Assembly (NCBI GenBank): GCA_037382465.1
Contig: JARRPX010000058.1
Span: 1-38,443, forward strand
Length of the DNA: 38,443 nucleotides
Origin: Anaerolineales bacterium
GTDB taxonomy: Bacteria > Chloroflexota > Anaerolineae > Anaerolineales > E44-bin32
Direction: 5' to 3'
The notes under the pieces were generated by a model, which searched no databases, was not told where the DNA came from, and saw nothing but the letters and a program-made list of their open reading frames with translations. Positions 8,701 to 16,000 of the stretch are shown here, piece by piece; the first letter of the stretch is position 1, and the number at the start of each line of letters is the position of its first letter. The position numbers and the translations under genes are program-made.

Positions 8701-9028
8701 CCCCGGCGAACAACCAGGGGATGGCGCCGAATATTGCCACGAAGGGTCCGCGCAGTTCTTGCGGAACGAAGGCCAGCGTTTCCGTTCCTGGTACGTGAAA
8801 ATGCAGCAAGAACGTGAGGCTCAGGATGGGGGCGACGACGAGTAAAAATGGAAGACGTGCCCAGAATCGTTCCTTAATTTTCTTCGATGTTGCCGGGACG
8901 TGCGACGGAGAGCGTATGTAGAATACGATCAACAATGCCAGCGCGGTTCCCCCGGCCAGATAACCGAGCAATGATGAGGGAAAGTTGAATTTCAAACTCT
9001 GGTCAAAACCCCACCAATCAACGGACAT
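5717..9028 (-). CDS. Large membrane sensor histidine kinase, phospho-acceptor His replaced by Gln
   Basis: This protein of about 1,103 residues has, in order: a multi-spanning N-terminal region reminiscent of LytS 5TM sensors (about 1-265), a membrane segment, an extracytoplasmic Cache-like sensor (about 285-520), a second membrane segment, HAMP (about 543-595), GAF (about 600-745), PAS (about 750-860), HisKA (about 865-930) and HATPase_c (about 975-1085). The ATPase boxes are intact (NLVDNALKYTP, DTGVGI, GLGLGL). The HisKA H-box reads STVSQDLRAPL, with Gln at residue 876 where the phosphorylated His should be (codon at 6401-6403). The ATG at 9028 is chosen because GAGG lies just upstream and the promoter is directly ahead. 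ATGs at 9061 and 9088 overlap that promoter. Confidence 0.9.
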   Translation of the reverse strand: MSVDWWGFDQSLKFNFPSSLLGYLAGGTALALLIVFYIRSPSHVPATSKKIKERFWARLPFLLVVAPILSLTFLLHFHVPGTETLAFVPQELRGPFVAIFGAIPWLFAGGVLGIRDAIIVGVVAGVARGGFETYSVLTPIFMGLQAGIAAWLMRRDDGGLQGRLFRSPFISGLASGVVYALLRGIGIFTTSQGDLYRRIDITLSLLGLTALAAIIEVTIGGAFCELIKRQAVNIWYEPRRGITRGFGQSLAVRLSAVLLFSGFIASSVILMGDWVSAEQSARAMLTEHMQQTANQASGIIPFFVHTGREYSRQLAEDLGVRFGSGSWTEEPLDQLLRAYTFFESLEVYDREHGLEVAYPEATELPGYSQGFQANLNAALRGIPSETIEFGSAVGAGARMAFITPILPDENDQAVGVVVGWSSLESNLILTPLVQSFDQFSYGSAFVTDEQGDVLIRPENGPVNRQFNLHPETSGTVNIEYTQDGTRQLVYDEAIEEYSWHVVVIVPLREVHRQALQISLRLGLWLVVVGVVLLCAVFLISHRLMHPLRKMAQVAQSIARGNLDQPVPANGEDEIGRFASSFEMMRRSLKARLDEMGLLLDVSQRLSTSFDLTEMLHPILDGIRQIAAADHVRIALAAAQDDPRLLGFSAGDDPGNWAALDPQVLALSSHRGRFVLENPTRAGAVLDLTDLNAPIETLAAMPMRHEDEFVGVLWLGHRSPYVMSPDALNLLSILSDQLAVAITKVRLYQRAEHERMRLVTVLEGTPAAVMMVDSVGRVSLLNPAAASLFGAGERESLGKPVTEVVRNPDLRTLLLDGGVTEHAAEIEMDSGRIMFASITDIRSEDGVPAGRICVLWDVSHYKKLDALKSEFVSTVSQDLRAPLTLMRGYATMLSMVGDVNEQQDEFLQKILTSIDHMSKLVDNLLDLGRIEAGMGLNVSSIRIEALIKDVVDAYRPQAVSKRIAIDVELADGMQPVDADPGLLRQAVSNLVDNALKYTPANGSVVVRAEQSEEDQIIAVADTGVGIAPADQARLFEKFFRTSATDAFHEQGLGLGLAIVKSIVEQHNGRIQVESRLGQGSTFTIRVPLKFRNAGDGKRTTINFR

Positions 9029-9059
9029 CTGCGCCTCGGAGGAAATAAAGACTTCGAGC

Positions 9060-9088
9060 ATTATAGCATCCTGGATTCGCGATTCCAA
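9060..9088 (-). promoter_or_regulatory. Promoter of the large sensor kinase gene
   Basis: Read on the minus strand: TTGGAA (9088-9083), 17 bases, TATAAT (9065-9060), with TGC just before the -10. Transcription would start near 9053, which rules out starts at 9088 and 9061 and supports the ATG at 9028. It is back to back with the promoter at 9109. Confidence 0.8.
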
Positions 9089-9108
9089 ACGAAGACCCAG
9101 TCCACTTC

Positions 9109-9137
9109 TTGCCCCTCGTATCGCTTTATGCTAGACT
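9109..9137 (+). promoter_or_regulatory. Promoter of the receiver-ATPase/sirtuin/kinase operon
   Basis: TTGCCC (9109-9114), 17 bases, TAGACT (9132-9137). Transcription would begin near 9144 and give a leader of about 33 bases. It diverges from the sensor kinase promoter, with about 20 bases between the two -35 elements. Confidence 0.7.
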
Positions 9138-9176
9138 GCCATCAACCGGGGAATCATCCCAAATGGAGCGCCCGGA

Positions 9177-10154
9177 ATGGCAGAAAAGATACTCATCATC
9201 GATGATGACGTCGATACCCTGAAACTCGTGGGCTTGATGCTCGAACGCCATGGGTATGAGATCGTTGTTGCGAGCAATGGAGCCCTGGGTATCGAACGGG
9301 CCAAAGAAGATACTCCACAGCTCATCCTGCTCGACATCATGATGCCGGACATGGATGGGTATGAAGTCACACGCCGACTGCGAGCCGATCCCGCACTGGC
9401 ACACATCCCGATCATCATGTTCACTGCAAAAACCATGGTCGACGATAAAGTCGCCGGTTTCGAGGCGGGCGTTGACGATTACTTGACTAAACCGACTCAC
9501 CCGGCCGAACTGACGGCGCACATCAAGGCCGTTCTCGGGCGAGCGACTCAAACCCAGATCGCCAAGCCCGAGAGGGCCAGAACCATCGCCTTTTTGGGCG
9601 CACGCGGCGGCATCGGGACGTCAACGCTCACTTTGAACGCCAGCATCGCACTGCAGCAAGAAGGCGATGATGTGATTTTTGCAGAACTCAATCCCGGTCA
9701 CGGAACGGTGGCTCTCGTGGAAGCGGTCGTCACCAATCTGGCGTCAATGTGCACCACCGTCGTGCTTGACCTCGGCTGCTCGATGCGCCCGTACGTCAAA
9801 CCGATATTGAAAATGTGCGATTGCCTGATCCTCGTGGTAGAACCGATTTTCCCGTCCAACATACTCGGAAGATCGCTGCTTCAGGAACTTTCCAGCGACG
9901 GGATCCAGCGCGATAAGATTTATCTCGCCCTGATCAACCGGGTTCGTTCTAGCATGCAGATACCATGGCGCCAGGTTGAGACCGAGATCGGTCTCGAGTT
10001 GGCCGGAATCGTTTCCCCCGCGCCGGATTTAGCCTATCAGGCTTCCAGCGGCTCGACGCCCCTGTTGCTCGCCCACCCGGATAGTCTCGTTTCAGATCAA
10101 ATACGCAAGCTGTCGAAGTTTCTTACCCAGCGCCTCGAACGTGTCGTGAGTTGA
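9177..10154 (+). CDS. Response regulator receiver fused to CpaE/TadZ-like ATPase
   Basis: Residues 1-120 form a complete receiver domain: acidic pocket IDDDVD, phospho-acceptor Asp53 in LLDIMMPDMDG, the conserved Thr in MFTAKT, and Lys in LTKP. Residues from about 135 form a ParA/MinD-superfamily domain of the CpaE/TadZ type, which in other bacteria helps position Tad pilus machinery at the pole. The nucleotide loop reads GARGGIGTSTL, so both Lys residues of a deviant Walker A are absent, as in many CpaE relatives. The domain is short. The segment between LNPGHGTVAL and VTNLASMCTTVVLDLG lacks roughly 60-70 residues that relatives carry. No Tad pilus genes are in the window. Its stop overlaps the start of the sirtuin gene. 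Confidence 0.85.
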   Translation: MAEKILIIDDDVDTLKLVGLMLERHGYEIVVASNGALGIERAKEDTPQLILLDIMMPDMDGYEVTRRLRADPALAHIPIIMFTAKTMVDDKVAGFEAGVDDYLTKPTHPAELTAHIKAVLGRATQTQIAKPERARTIAFLGARGGIGTSTLTLNASIALQQEGDDVIFAELNPGHGTVALVEAVVTNLASMCTTVVLDLGCSMRPYVKPILKMCDCLILVVEPIFPSNILGRSLLQELSSDGIQRDKIYLALINRVRSSMQIPWRQVETEIGLELAGIVSPAPDLAYQASSGSTPLLLAHPDSLVSDQIRKLSKFLTQRLERVVS

Positions 10155-10942
10155 GCCGCGTCGTGAAGCTTGATGATCCCGAGAGTCTCCTCCAAAGGGC
10201 GATTTCGCTTCTTAAAAACTCAAAACATACCGTTGCGCTTACCGGAGCAGGGATATCGACGCCCTCGGGGATTCCGGATTTCCGTTCCGCCCATTCCGGT
10301 TTGTGGAAACGCTACGATCCGATGGAAGTGGCTTCGCTGATGGTCTTTCGACACTCTCCCCAAAAATTTTACGAATGGATCCATCCTCTGGCCCAACAAA
10401 TCCGGGACGCCACGCCCAATCCTGCGCACGTTGCCCTGGCGCGTCTCGAGAGAGCCGGCTATCTGGACGGCATCATCACACAGAACATCGACGCACTTCA
10501 TCATCGAGCAGGATCACGAGTCGTCCTCGAACTTCACGGGCATCTCCGTCAAGCGATGTGTGTTTCCTGCTACGAAGTCTACGATACAGATGGCATCATG
10601 GAAGACTTCATTCGAAGCGGAGAGGTCCCGCGCTGCGTAAAATGCGGCGGCGTCCTGAAGCCCAACGCCGTCCTGCTCGGAGAACAGCTGCCCTACGAGG
10701 TTGTCCGATCCGCAGAAAAACTCCTGGCGAACTGTGAATTGATGATCATCGCCGGCTCGTCGCTCCAGGTTGTCCCCGCGGCCACATTACCGATACCGGC
10801 GCTAAATGCCGGGGCGAAACTGATCATCGTCAACCATACGCCTACTTACCTCGACGAGCGTGCGGACGTCGTCATTCACGGCGATGTGGAGACCGTTCTA
10901 CCTTATCTTGCAGATGGAGTACTGGGTAAAGATCATGAGTAA
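10151..10942 (+). CDS. cobB: Sir2-family NAD-dependent protein deacylase
   Basis: This is a 263-residue sirtuin. Visible motifs are GAGIST (NAD site), GIPDFRS, TQNIDALH, the catalytic His in LELHGH, a zinc site from CVSC and CVKC, and GSSLQVVPA. It removes acyl groups from protein lysines using NAD. The chosen TTG start overlaps the preceding stop (TTGA), which gives translational coupling; a GTG at 10163 is a possible alternative. Placement between a response regulator and a histidine kinase in one coupled operon is unusual and suggests a link between lysine acylation and this signalling pair. That link is inference. The symbol is given for the family only. Confidence 0.9.
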   Translation: MSRVVKLDDPESLLQRAISLLKNSKHTVALTGAGISTPSGIPDFRSAHSGLWKRYDPMEVASLMVFRHSPQKFYEWIHPLAQQIRDATPNPAHVALARLERAGYLDGIITQNIDALHHRAGSRVVLELHGHLRQAMCVSCYEVYDTDGIMEDFIRSGEVPRCVKCGGVLKPNAVLLGEQLPYEVVRSAEKLLANCELMIIAGSSLQVVPAATLPIPALNAGAKLIIVNHTPTYLDERADVVIHGDVETVLPYLADGVLGKDHE

Positions 10943-12152
10943 ATCACGTTCAGCAAAAGACGAATCGGCAATTCGCAACTATCCACGGTTGCTGAAACGC
11001 TATGCGCGTCTTTTAGACGTCAGTTCGGAGCTGGTTTCCACGCTCGAGCAAGGCACGCTGCTGCAGCATATTGCCGAAGTTGCCCGTGAGTTGACGACCA
11101 GCGAGGCTTCTTCGATCTTGTTGTACGATCCGCAGACCAATCATCTGTACTTCGAAGCGGCGACGGGGCCTTTGAAAGAGGGTTTCATCCGCTCTGCCGT
11201 GCCGACGGACACCAGCATCGCTGGTTGGATTTTTTCAAATCGCGAACCTTTGCTCGTCGAGGATACGAAGACCGATTCGCGCTTCTTCGCCGACATTGAT
11301 TTACAAACCAACTTCCTTACCCGCTCCATCCTCGGCGTTCCATTGCAGACCAAGGACAAAACCATCGGGGTAATCGAGGTTCTCAACAAAACCCAGGGAA
11401 CCTTCGTCGAAGACGACCAGCTGATCCTGCGTTCGCTGGCCGCCCAGGCGGCGATTGCCATCGAGAACACGCGTTTGTTCCAACAAAGCGACCTGATCGC
11501 CGAGATGGTTCACGAGCTGCGTACACCGCTCGCCTCGCTCCTGGCGGCCGCCCATCTCCTCCAGCGGCCGGATCTTCCCGCCGAGCAAAACACGAAGCTC
11601 AGCCAGACCATATTCTGCGAAGTACAGCGCCTGAACGACATGACGACGGATTTCCTGGAACTGGCGCGCCTGGAATCCGGTCGAGCGAAATTCGAACGGG
11701 AACCGGTCCATCTCGAAGGTTTGATCGTGGAATGTCTGGAAATCGTTCGTCCCCAGGCGGACGAACGAAAAATCGCGTTGAAAACCGATTTCGACCGCAG
11801 CCTCACTCCGGTACAAGGTGACCGCAATCGATTAAAACAATTGGTACTGAATCTGCTCACCAACGCAATCAAGTACAACGACCCGGGTGGCAGCGTGATG
11901 GTATCCCTGCAGCGTGAAAACGGATCGCTCGTATTTTCTGTGGAAGACACCGGCTGCGGCATCCCGAAAGAAAGTTTGCCGCATATTTTCGAACGTTTCT
12001 ATCGTGTACCGGATCAAGAAAAGGACGTCAAAGGTACGGGATTGGGCCTGGTGATTGCCAAACGCATCGCCCGCAACCATCATGGAGATATCGAAGTCGA
12101 AAGCGAAATGGGGGAAGGAAGCACCTTCAGACTTAGACTGCCGATTCCCTAA
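10935..12152 (+). CDS. Soluble GAF-domain sensor histidine kinase
   Basis: This 405-residue protein has no membrane segment. A GAF domain (about residues 30-185) is followed by HisKA with an intact H-box (VHELRTPL, His193) and a HATPase_c domain with NLLTNAIKYN, DTGCGI and GTGLGL. The start ATG lies inside the end of the sirtuin gene, an 8-base overlap (ATGAGTAA), so translation is coupled. The natural partner is the receiver protein two genes upstream. It may also supply the His that the neighbouring large sensor kinase lacks, but this is only a suggestion from position. Confidence 0.9.
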   Translation: MSKSRSAKDESAIRNYPRLLKRYARLLDVSSELVSTLEQGTLLQHIAEVARELTTSEASSILLYDPQTNHLYFEAATGPLKEGFIRSAVPTDTSIAGWIFSNREPLLVEDTKTDSRFFADIDLQTNFLTRSILGVPLQTKDKTIGVIEVLNKTQGTFVEDDQLILRSLAAQAAIAIENTRLFQQSDLIAEMVHELRTPLASLLAAAHLLQRPDLPAEQNTKLSQTIFCEVQRLNDMTTDFLELARLESGRAKFEREPVHLEGLIVECLEIVRPQADERKIALKTDFDRSLTPVQGDRNRLKQLVLNLLTNAIKYNDPGGSVMVSLQRENGSLVFSVEDTGCGIPKESLPHIFERFYRVPDQEKDVKGTGLGLVIAKRIARNHHGDIEVESEMGEGSTFRLRLPIP

Positions 12153-12183
12153 AACTCGAATGGTAACGCTTACGTTTTTATGA

Positions 12184-13890
12184 TCAACCTCTGCGGCCGA
12201 ACTGGCGCTCGAGTGCGTCGACGGAAAGATGGATCATCGTCGGACGGCCATGTGGACAAGTTCGTGGCGCAGTACAACTTTCTAGATCGCGGAGCAGTTT
12301 CTGCTGCTCTTCCATGGAGAGCACCTGGCCCGCTTTGATCGCTGCGCGCTTGCAGGCTCGCGCGGCCAACCTCGCCTCCGTTTCCTTCGCCAGGGGGGTT
12401 TCATCTTCTTCAAAATCTTCCACGACGGATCGAATGATCCGTTCGGGATCGGCACGAACGAACATCGCAGGAATGGCTCTCAGCCTGTACGTCCGCTGCC
12501 GCAGCACTTCGGATTGATTTTCGAGGAGATCGCTTTGCTCGATGCTGAGGGTCACCACCAGCGGTTCAAGCAGAGTTTGCACCTCGACCTGATTCTCTTC
12601 GTACGCCCGCATCAACGCTTCGAACAACACGCGTTCGTGTGCCGCGTGCTGATCGACCAGATAAAGCCCATCCGGGCCTTCAGCGACGAGATACGTGGCG
12701 CCGATCTGGCCTACGGCTCGCAGCAGCGGTAAATTGCCCACTGGCAGGGCGGATTGAAGCCGGATTCCGCCGCCCACATCCTGCGCGTCCACCAACTGCT
12801 GTGTAAGCTGCCAATCGCTCTGGACCTCCGAATCTGATTCCAGCCAGGAGCCGGACACCGAAGCTCCCAATCCGAGCGCAGGAGACGGCGCTTGACCCAA
12901 TAAAGTCGATCGGACGACTCGCTGGACCACCGAGAAAACGACATCCTGCTCCCGAAAACGCACCTCCGCTTTGGCGGGGTGTACGTTCACGTCGACCATA
13001 TCGGGTGGAAGATCCAGGAACAGAACCGCCATTGGATATCGCCCGACCATGAGCAGCGCATGGTAGGCCTGAACCACAGCGGCAGAGAGACTGGCATCCT
13101 GCACCCAACGCCCGTTTACGAAAAACGTCAATTCCCTTCGATTGCCGCGATGGATCGACGGCGGACTTATGAAGCCCCGGATTTGGAACGGCGTCCGGCT
13201 GTTTTCCGGAATGGCGATCAATTCTCTTGCCTTCTCCACGTCGTAGATCGCCGCCAATATTTCTCTGCGATCTCCCTTTCCGGAGCTCAGGAATGTTTCC
13301 CGCCCCTCCTGCGTGAGTTTAAAACGCACCTCGGGGTAGGCCAGTGCATAGCGTGTCACCAGGGCGGAAATCCGCCTGCGTTCCGTATTTTCGGATTTGA
13401 GGAACTTCCTGCGAGCGGGAACGTTGAAGAATAGATCGCGGACTCGCAGAGTCGTGCCTCGGGGTGCACCCACAGACTGCACCTCTCCCGCCTGGCCGCC
13501 ATCCACGATCAACCGGCTTCCCGCTGCCTCCCCGGCCGTTTTCGTCACCATTTCGAGCCGCGAGACCGCACCGATGGATGATAATGCTTCACCCCGGAAG
13601 CCGAGGCTTTGAATTGCAAATAGATCTTCAGCCGTGCGCAGCTTCGATGTTGCGAAGCGGGCAACCGCCAGTGGTACTTCCGAGCGAGGTATGCCAACGC
13701 CGTCGTCGGAGACCTCGATCAGGCCGCTTCCGCCGCGCTCCACCTTGATCTCGATCGAACTTGCAGAGGCATCGAGCGAATTTTCTACCAACTCCTTGAC
13801 GACCGAAACCGGCCGTTCGACCACTTCGCCGGCGGCAATGGCGGAGGCGACATCTTCGGGTAAAATCTCGATAGGCATTGAAGTCTTCAT
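12184..13890 (-). CDS. mutL: DNA mismatch repair protein MutL (endonuclease type)
   Basis: The 568-residue protein has the GHKL ATPase motifs of MutL (ELVENSLDA, DDGVGI, FRGEALSSI) and a C-terminal domain carrying the metal-dependent endonuclease motif DQHA-x2-E-x4-E near residue 410, plus ACKRAAIKAG and CPHGRPT. It should nick the new strand during mismatch repair with MutS, as in bacteria lacking MutH. The start at 13890 lacks a ribosome site. A -10 element lies 12 bases ahead, so the mRNA may be leaderless. The ATG four codons in (13878) is an alternative. The gene ends convergently with the GAF kinase, 31 bases apart. Confidence 0.95.
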   Translation of the reverse strand: MKTSMPIEILPEDVASAIAAGEVVERPVSVVKELVENSLDASASSIEIKVERGGSGLIEVSDDGVGIPRSEVPLAVARFATSKLRTAEDLFAIQSLGFRGEALSSIGAVSRLEMVTKTAGEAAGSRLIVDGGQAGEVQSVGAPRGTTLRVRDLFFNVPARRKFLKSENTERRRISALVTRYALAYPEVRFKLTQEGRETFLSSGKGDRREILAAIYDVEKARELIAIPENSRTPFQIRGFISPPSIHRGNRRELTFFVNGRWVQDASLSAAVVQAYHALLMVGRYPMAVLFLDLPPDMVDVNVHPAKAEVRFREQDVVFSVVQRVVRSTLLGQAPSPALGLGASVSGSWLESDSEVQSDWQLTQQLVDAQDVGGGIRLQSALPVGNLPLLRAVGQIGATYLVAEGPDGLYLVDQHAAHERVLFEALMRAYEENQVEVQTLLEPLVVTLSIEQSDLLENQSEVLRQRTYRLRAIPAMFVRADPERIIRSVVEDFEEDETPLAKETEARLAARACKRAAIKAGQVLSMEEQQKLLRDLESCTAPRTCPHGRPTMIHLSVDALERQFGRRG

Positions 13891-13901
13891 CGTGGAAGTA
13901 G

Positions 13902-13930
13902 ATTATAACCTCGAGGATGTATGTTGACAC
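13902..13930 (-). promoter_or_regulatory. mutL promoter, overlapping the divergent HAD promoter
   Basis: On the minus strand: GTGTCA (13930-13925), 17 bases, TATAAT (13907-13902). Start of transcription is expected near 13895, about five bases before the mutL ATG. Its -35 uses the same base pairs as the -35 of the plus-strand promoter. Confidence 0.65.
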
Positions 13931-13952
13931 CCTGCATCACAACTCCTATACT
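13924..13952 (+). promoter_or_regulatory. Promoter of the HAD/CoA-transferase operon
   Basis: A consensus TTGACA (13924-13929), exactly 17 bases, TATACT (13947-13952). This is the best sigma-70-type promoter in the window. It gives a leader of about 160 bases before the HAD gene. Confidence 0.85.
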
Positions 13953-13957
13953 GCCGC

Positions 13958-14117
13958 GGGTGGTCCAACGCAGTCGTTCTCGCGGAGCCGCATCGATGCG
14001 ACGAACGGTCCATGCCGATAGACCGCCATATCGCCTCGAACGATGCGCCGGACGATACGAACGACCTTCCTGGAATGGGATGGGTTATCTTTGAGAAGAC
14101 GAGAAGGATATCTCTGA
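13958..14117 (+). other. Structured leader of the HAD operon, function unknown
   Basis: This 160-base untranslated leader contains a hairpin (13975-13983 with 13998-14007, one bulged base) whose loop region overlaps a perfect 12-base palindrome, CGCATCGATGCG (13989-14000). I recognise no riboswitch family and no open frame with a ribosome site in it. Confidence 0.4.
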
Positions 14118-14789
14118 ATGGCCACAATCCGTACAATTTTCTTTGATCTGGACGACACGCTCTACCCGAACACCAACGGATTATGGGAAGCCATCGGAAA
14201 GCGGATCAACGCTTTTATGGTCAACCGCTTGGACCTGCCCGAGCAGCGTGTCTCCACGATTCGGGATGAGTATCTGCGTTCCTTCGGTACGACGCTGAAC
14301 GGGTTGATTGCCAATCACCAGGTCGATCCACAGGAATATCTGGCCTACGTTCATGACGTTCCGCTTGAAAATTACCTGCGGCCGGATCCGGATCTACAGC
14401 AAATGCTAGCCCGGATGCCGCAGCGAAAGATCATCTTCACCAATTCCGACACGGGACACGCCAGGCGCGTGCTCGCCATTCTGGGCGTCGAGGCGTACAT
14501 CGATCGTATCCTCGACATCGTCGCGCTCGACTTCATCAACAAACCAAAGCCACGAGCGTATACACGCGCACTGGAAATTACAAACTCCGGAAATGCGGAG
14601 AACTGTCTCTTCCTCGACGATCGGGTCGAAAATCTGCTACCCGCAGCCGAAATTGGCATGAAGACGGCTCTCGTTGGAGATAAATCCAAACCCGATGGTG
14701 TGGATTATCACGTAAAGAGCATCACGGACCTTTTGTCCACGATACCCGAGTTAACAAAGTCAAACGACGATGAAAGAAGGAAATCCTGA
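14118..14789 (+). CDS. HAD-superfamily hydrolase, pyrimidine 5'-nucleotidase type
   Basis: The 223-residue protein starts with the HAD motif I in the form FFDLDDTLYPNTNGLW, typical of the Sdt1/pyrimidine 5'-nucleotidase subfamily. Motif II is ITNSD-like (IIFTNSD), followed by a Lys in NKPKP and motif IV in FLDDRVENLL. It should dephosphorylate small phosphorylated metabolites, probably pyrimidine nucleotides. GAAGGA sits about nine bases before the ATG. The stop overlaps the start of the following small gene by one base. Confidence 0.85.
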   Translation: MATIRTIFFDLDDTLYPNTNGLWEAIGKRINAFMVNRLDLPEQRVSTIRDEYLRSFGTTLNGLIANHQVDPQEYLAYVHDVPLENYLRPDPDLQQMLARMPQRKIIFTNSDTGHARRVLAILGVEAYIDRILDIVALDFINKPKPRAYTRALEITNSGNAENCLFLDDRVENLLPAAEIGMKTALVGDKSKPDGVDYHVKSITDLLSTIPELTKSNDDERRKS

Positions 14790-15016
14790 TGGAAGACGGG
14801 TTCGGGATTGTATGCGGGGCGATCGTTCTGGTCTTGCTCTTCAACCTCGGAATTTTGGTTTCCATACTGCGCCGCGGTGGCAAGATCTTCGATAATCCCT
14901 TCAAGGGTTACCGACCACCCTGGGATCTTGAGCAGGAAACAGCCGAGGAACTCCGAAAATCACTTCTCGAACTGGACCGCCTTCCCGACAAGGAAACGAC
15001 TTCTCCCGATGGCTAA
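14789..15016 (+). CDS. Small single-pass membrane protein, unknown function
   Basis: The 75-residue protein has one N-terminal hydrophobic segment (about residues 7-27, GIVCGAIVLVLLFNLGILVS) followed by a polar tail with FKGYRPPWD and an acidic helix. I do not recognise the family. It overlaps the HAD gene by one base (TGATG) and the CoA-transferase gene by eight bases, with AAGGAAA ahead of the start. It is therefore a genuine, coupled member of the operon and not a chance frame. Confidence 0.7.
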   Translation: MEDGFGIVCGAIVLVLLFNLGILVSILRRGGKIFDNPFKGYRPPWDLEQETAEELRKSLLELDRLPDKETTSPDG

Positions 15017-15827
15017 TAAACTCCAAAAGCTGTCCGACGCGGTGAATCTCATACCGGAAAGCGGGTGTACGATCGCTTTCGGAGGCATGACGCTATACCG
15101 CCGGCCGATAACCTTCGCTCTCGCTTTATTGGCCCGATATCAACGCGAGCAGCTCCCCAAGGCATTGACACTGCTCTGCTTCACGGCGGGCATAGAAAGC
15201 GATCTACTCGTTGGCGCCGGTATGGTTTCGAAGGTTCGCTCGTGTTATTTCGGATTGGAATCATTCGGCCTCGCGCCGAATTTCACCTCGGCGGCCGGCA
15301 GCGGCGACATCGAGGTTATCGAGGAGACCGAGGCCAGTCTGGCTAATGGGATTCGCGCCGCCATGGCCGGAGTCGGTTTTCTGCCTTCCACGGCGTGGCA
15401 GGGCACGGATTTACCACAACTCCGTCCGGACGTCAAAGAAATCGTCGATCCGTACTCCGGCGAAAAGTTGACCGCCTTCCCTGCGATCCACTGCGACGTC
15501 GCCGTGATCCATGCCCTCAAAGCCGATCCGGATGGAAATGCCAGCATCGGCGGGAACAAAGGCATCGACGAGGAACTGGCGCTGCTTGCAGACACCGTGA
15601 TCGTCACGGCCGAGAAGATCTCGCCCAAGCTCGACAAGGCGGAGATACTCGGTCCGCTTATCGATACAGTCGTGGAGCTTCCGAACGGCGCCTGGCCCAG
15701 TTCCTGCCATCCACTTTACCCGCTCGACGGGCTTGCGATTCTTGAATACACGGAAAAAGCGGGAGGCGAGGAATACGACGATCTCATCACGTCCTGGCTG
15801 CAGAAATGCGGTTTGGATAATTCGTGA
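15009..15827 (+). CDS. CoA-transferase family I, alpha subunit (GctA-like)
   Basis: The 273-residue protein resembles the alpha subunit of glutaconate/3-oxoacid CoA-transferases, with the N-terminal glycine loop (TIAFGGM) and later segments CDVAVIHALKADPDGN and GGNKGIDEELALLAD. In two-subunit enzymes the catalytic Glu sits in the beta subunit. No beta-subunit gene follows here; the next gene is a protease in its own unit. It must pair with a subunit encoded elsewhere or serve another role. The ATG at 15009 overlaps the preceding gene by eight bases (ATGGCTAA). Confidence 0.8.
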   Translation: MANKLQKLSDAVNLIPESGCTIAFGGMTLYRRPITFALALLARYQREQLPKALTLLCFTAGIESDLLVGAGMVSKVRSCYFGLESFGLAPNFTSAAGSGDIEVIEETEASLANGIRAAMAGVGFLPSTAWQGTDLPQLRPDVKEIVDPYSGEKLTAFPAIHCDVAVIHALKADPDGNASIGGNKGIDEELALLADTVIVTAEKISPKLDKAEILGPLIDTVVELPNGAWPSSCHPLYPLDGLAILEYTEKAGGEEYDDLITSWLQKCGLDNS

Positions 15828-15942
15828 CTTCGCTCGGCATTTGTCGGAACAGAAAAGGTCGGCACACAAAGCATCATCAGCCCGATAAAGCATCGATCCT
15901 GGTGAAAATCAAGCACGCCTCTTCCCGAATTCACAATATTCT

Positions 15943-15948
15943 TATACT
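15943..15948 (+). promoter_or_regulatory. Possible -10 element for the S41 protease gene
   Basis: TATACT lies about 53 bases before the start codon in an AT-rich stretch of the 173-base gap between the CoA-transferase and protease genes. The -35 is poor. Just before the start, CCTGC and GCAGG can pair and partly cover the AGGAGG ribosome site. Confidence 0.4.
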
Positions 15949-16000
15949 AACGTGTTATGGTTAAGCGTACCTGCGCAAGTTCTGCAGGAGGAGTGAAAAT

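Noticed and set aside
9061-9088. Earlier ATGs for the large sensor kinase
   Set aside because: They fall in or before the promoter (TTGGAA-17-TATAAT). The ATG at 9028 has a ribosome site and follows the promoter.
12163-12178. Small stem GTAA/TTAC followed by TTTTT between the GAF kinase and mutL
   Set aside because: Four base pairs are too few for a convincing terminator, although the T-run is in the right place for the kinase gene.
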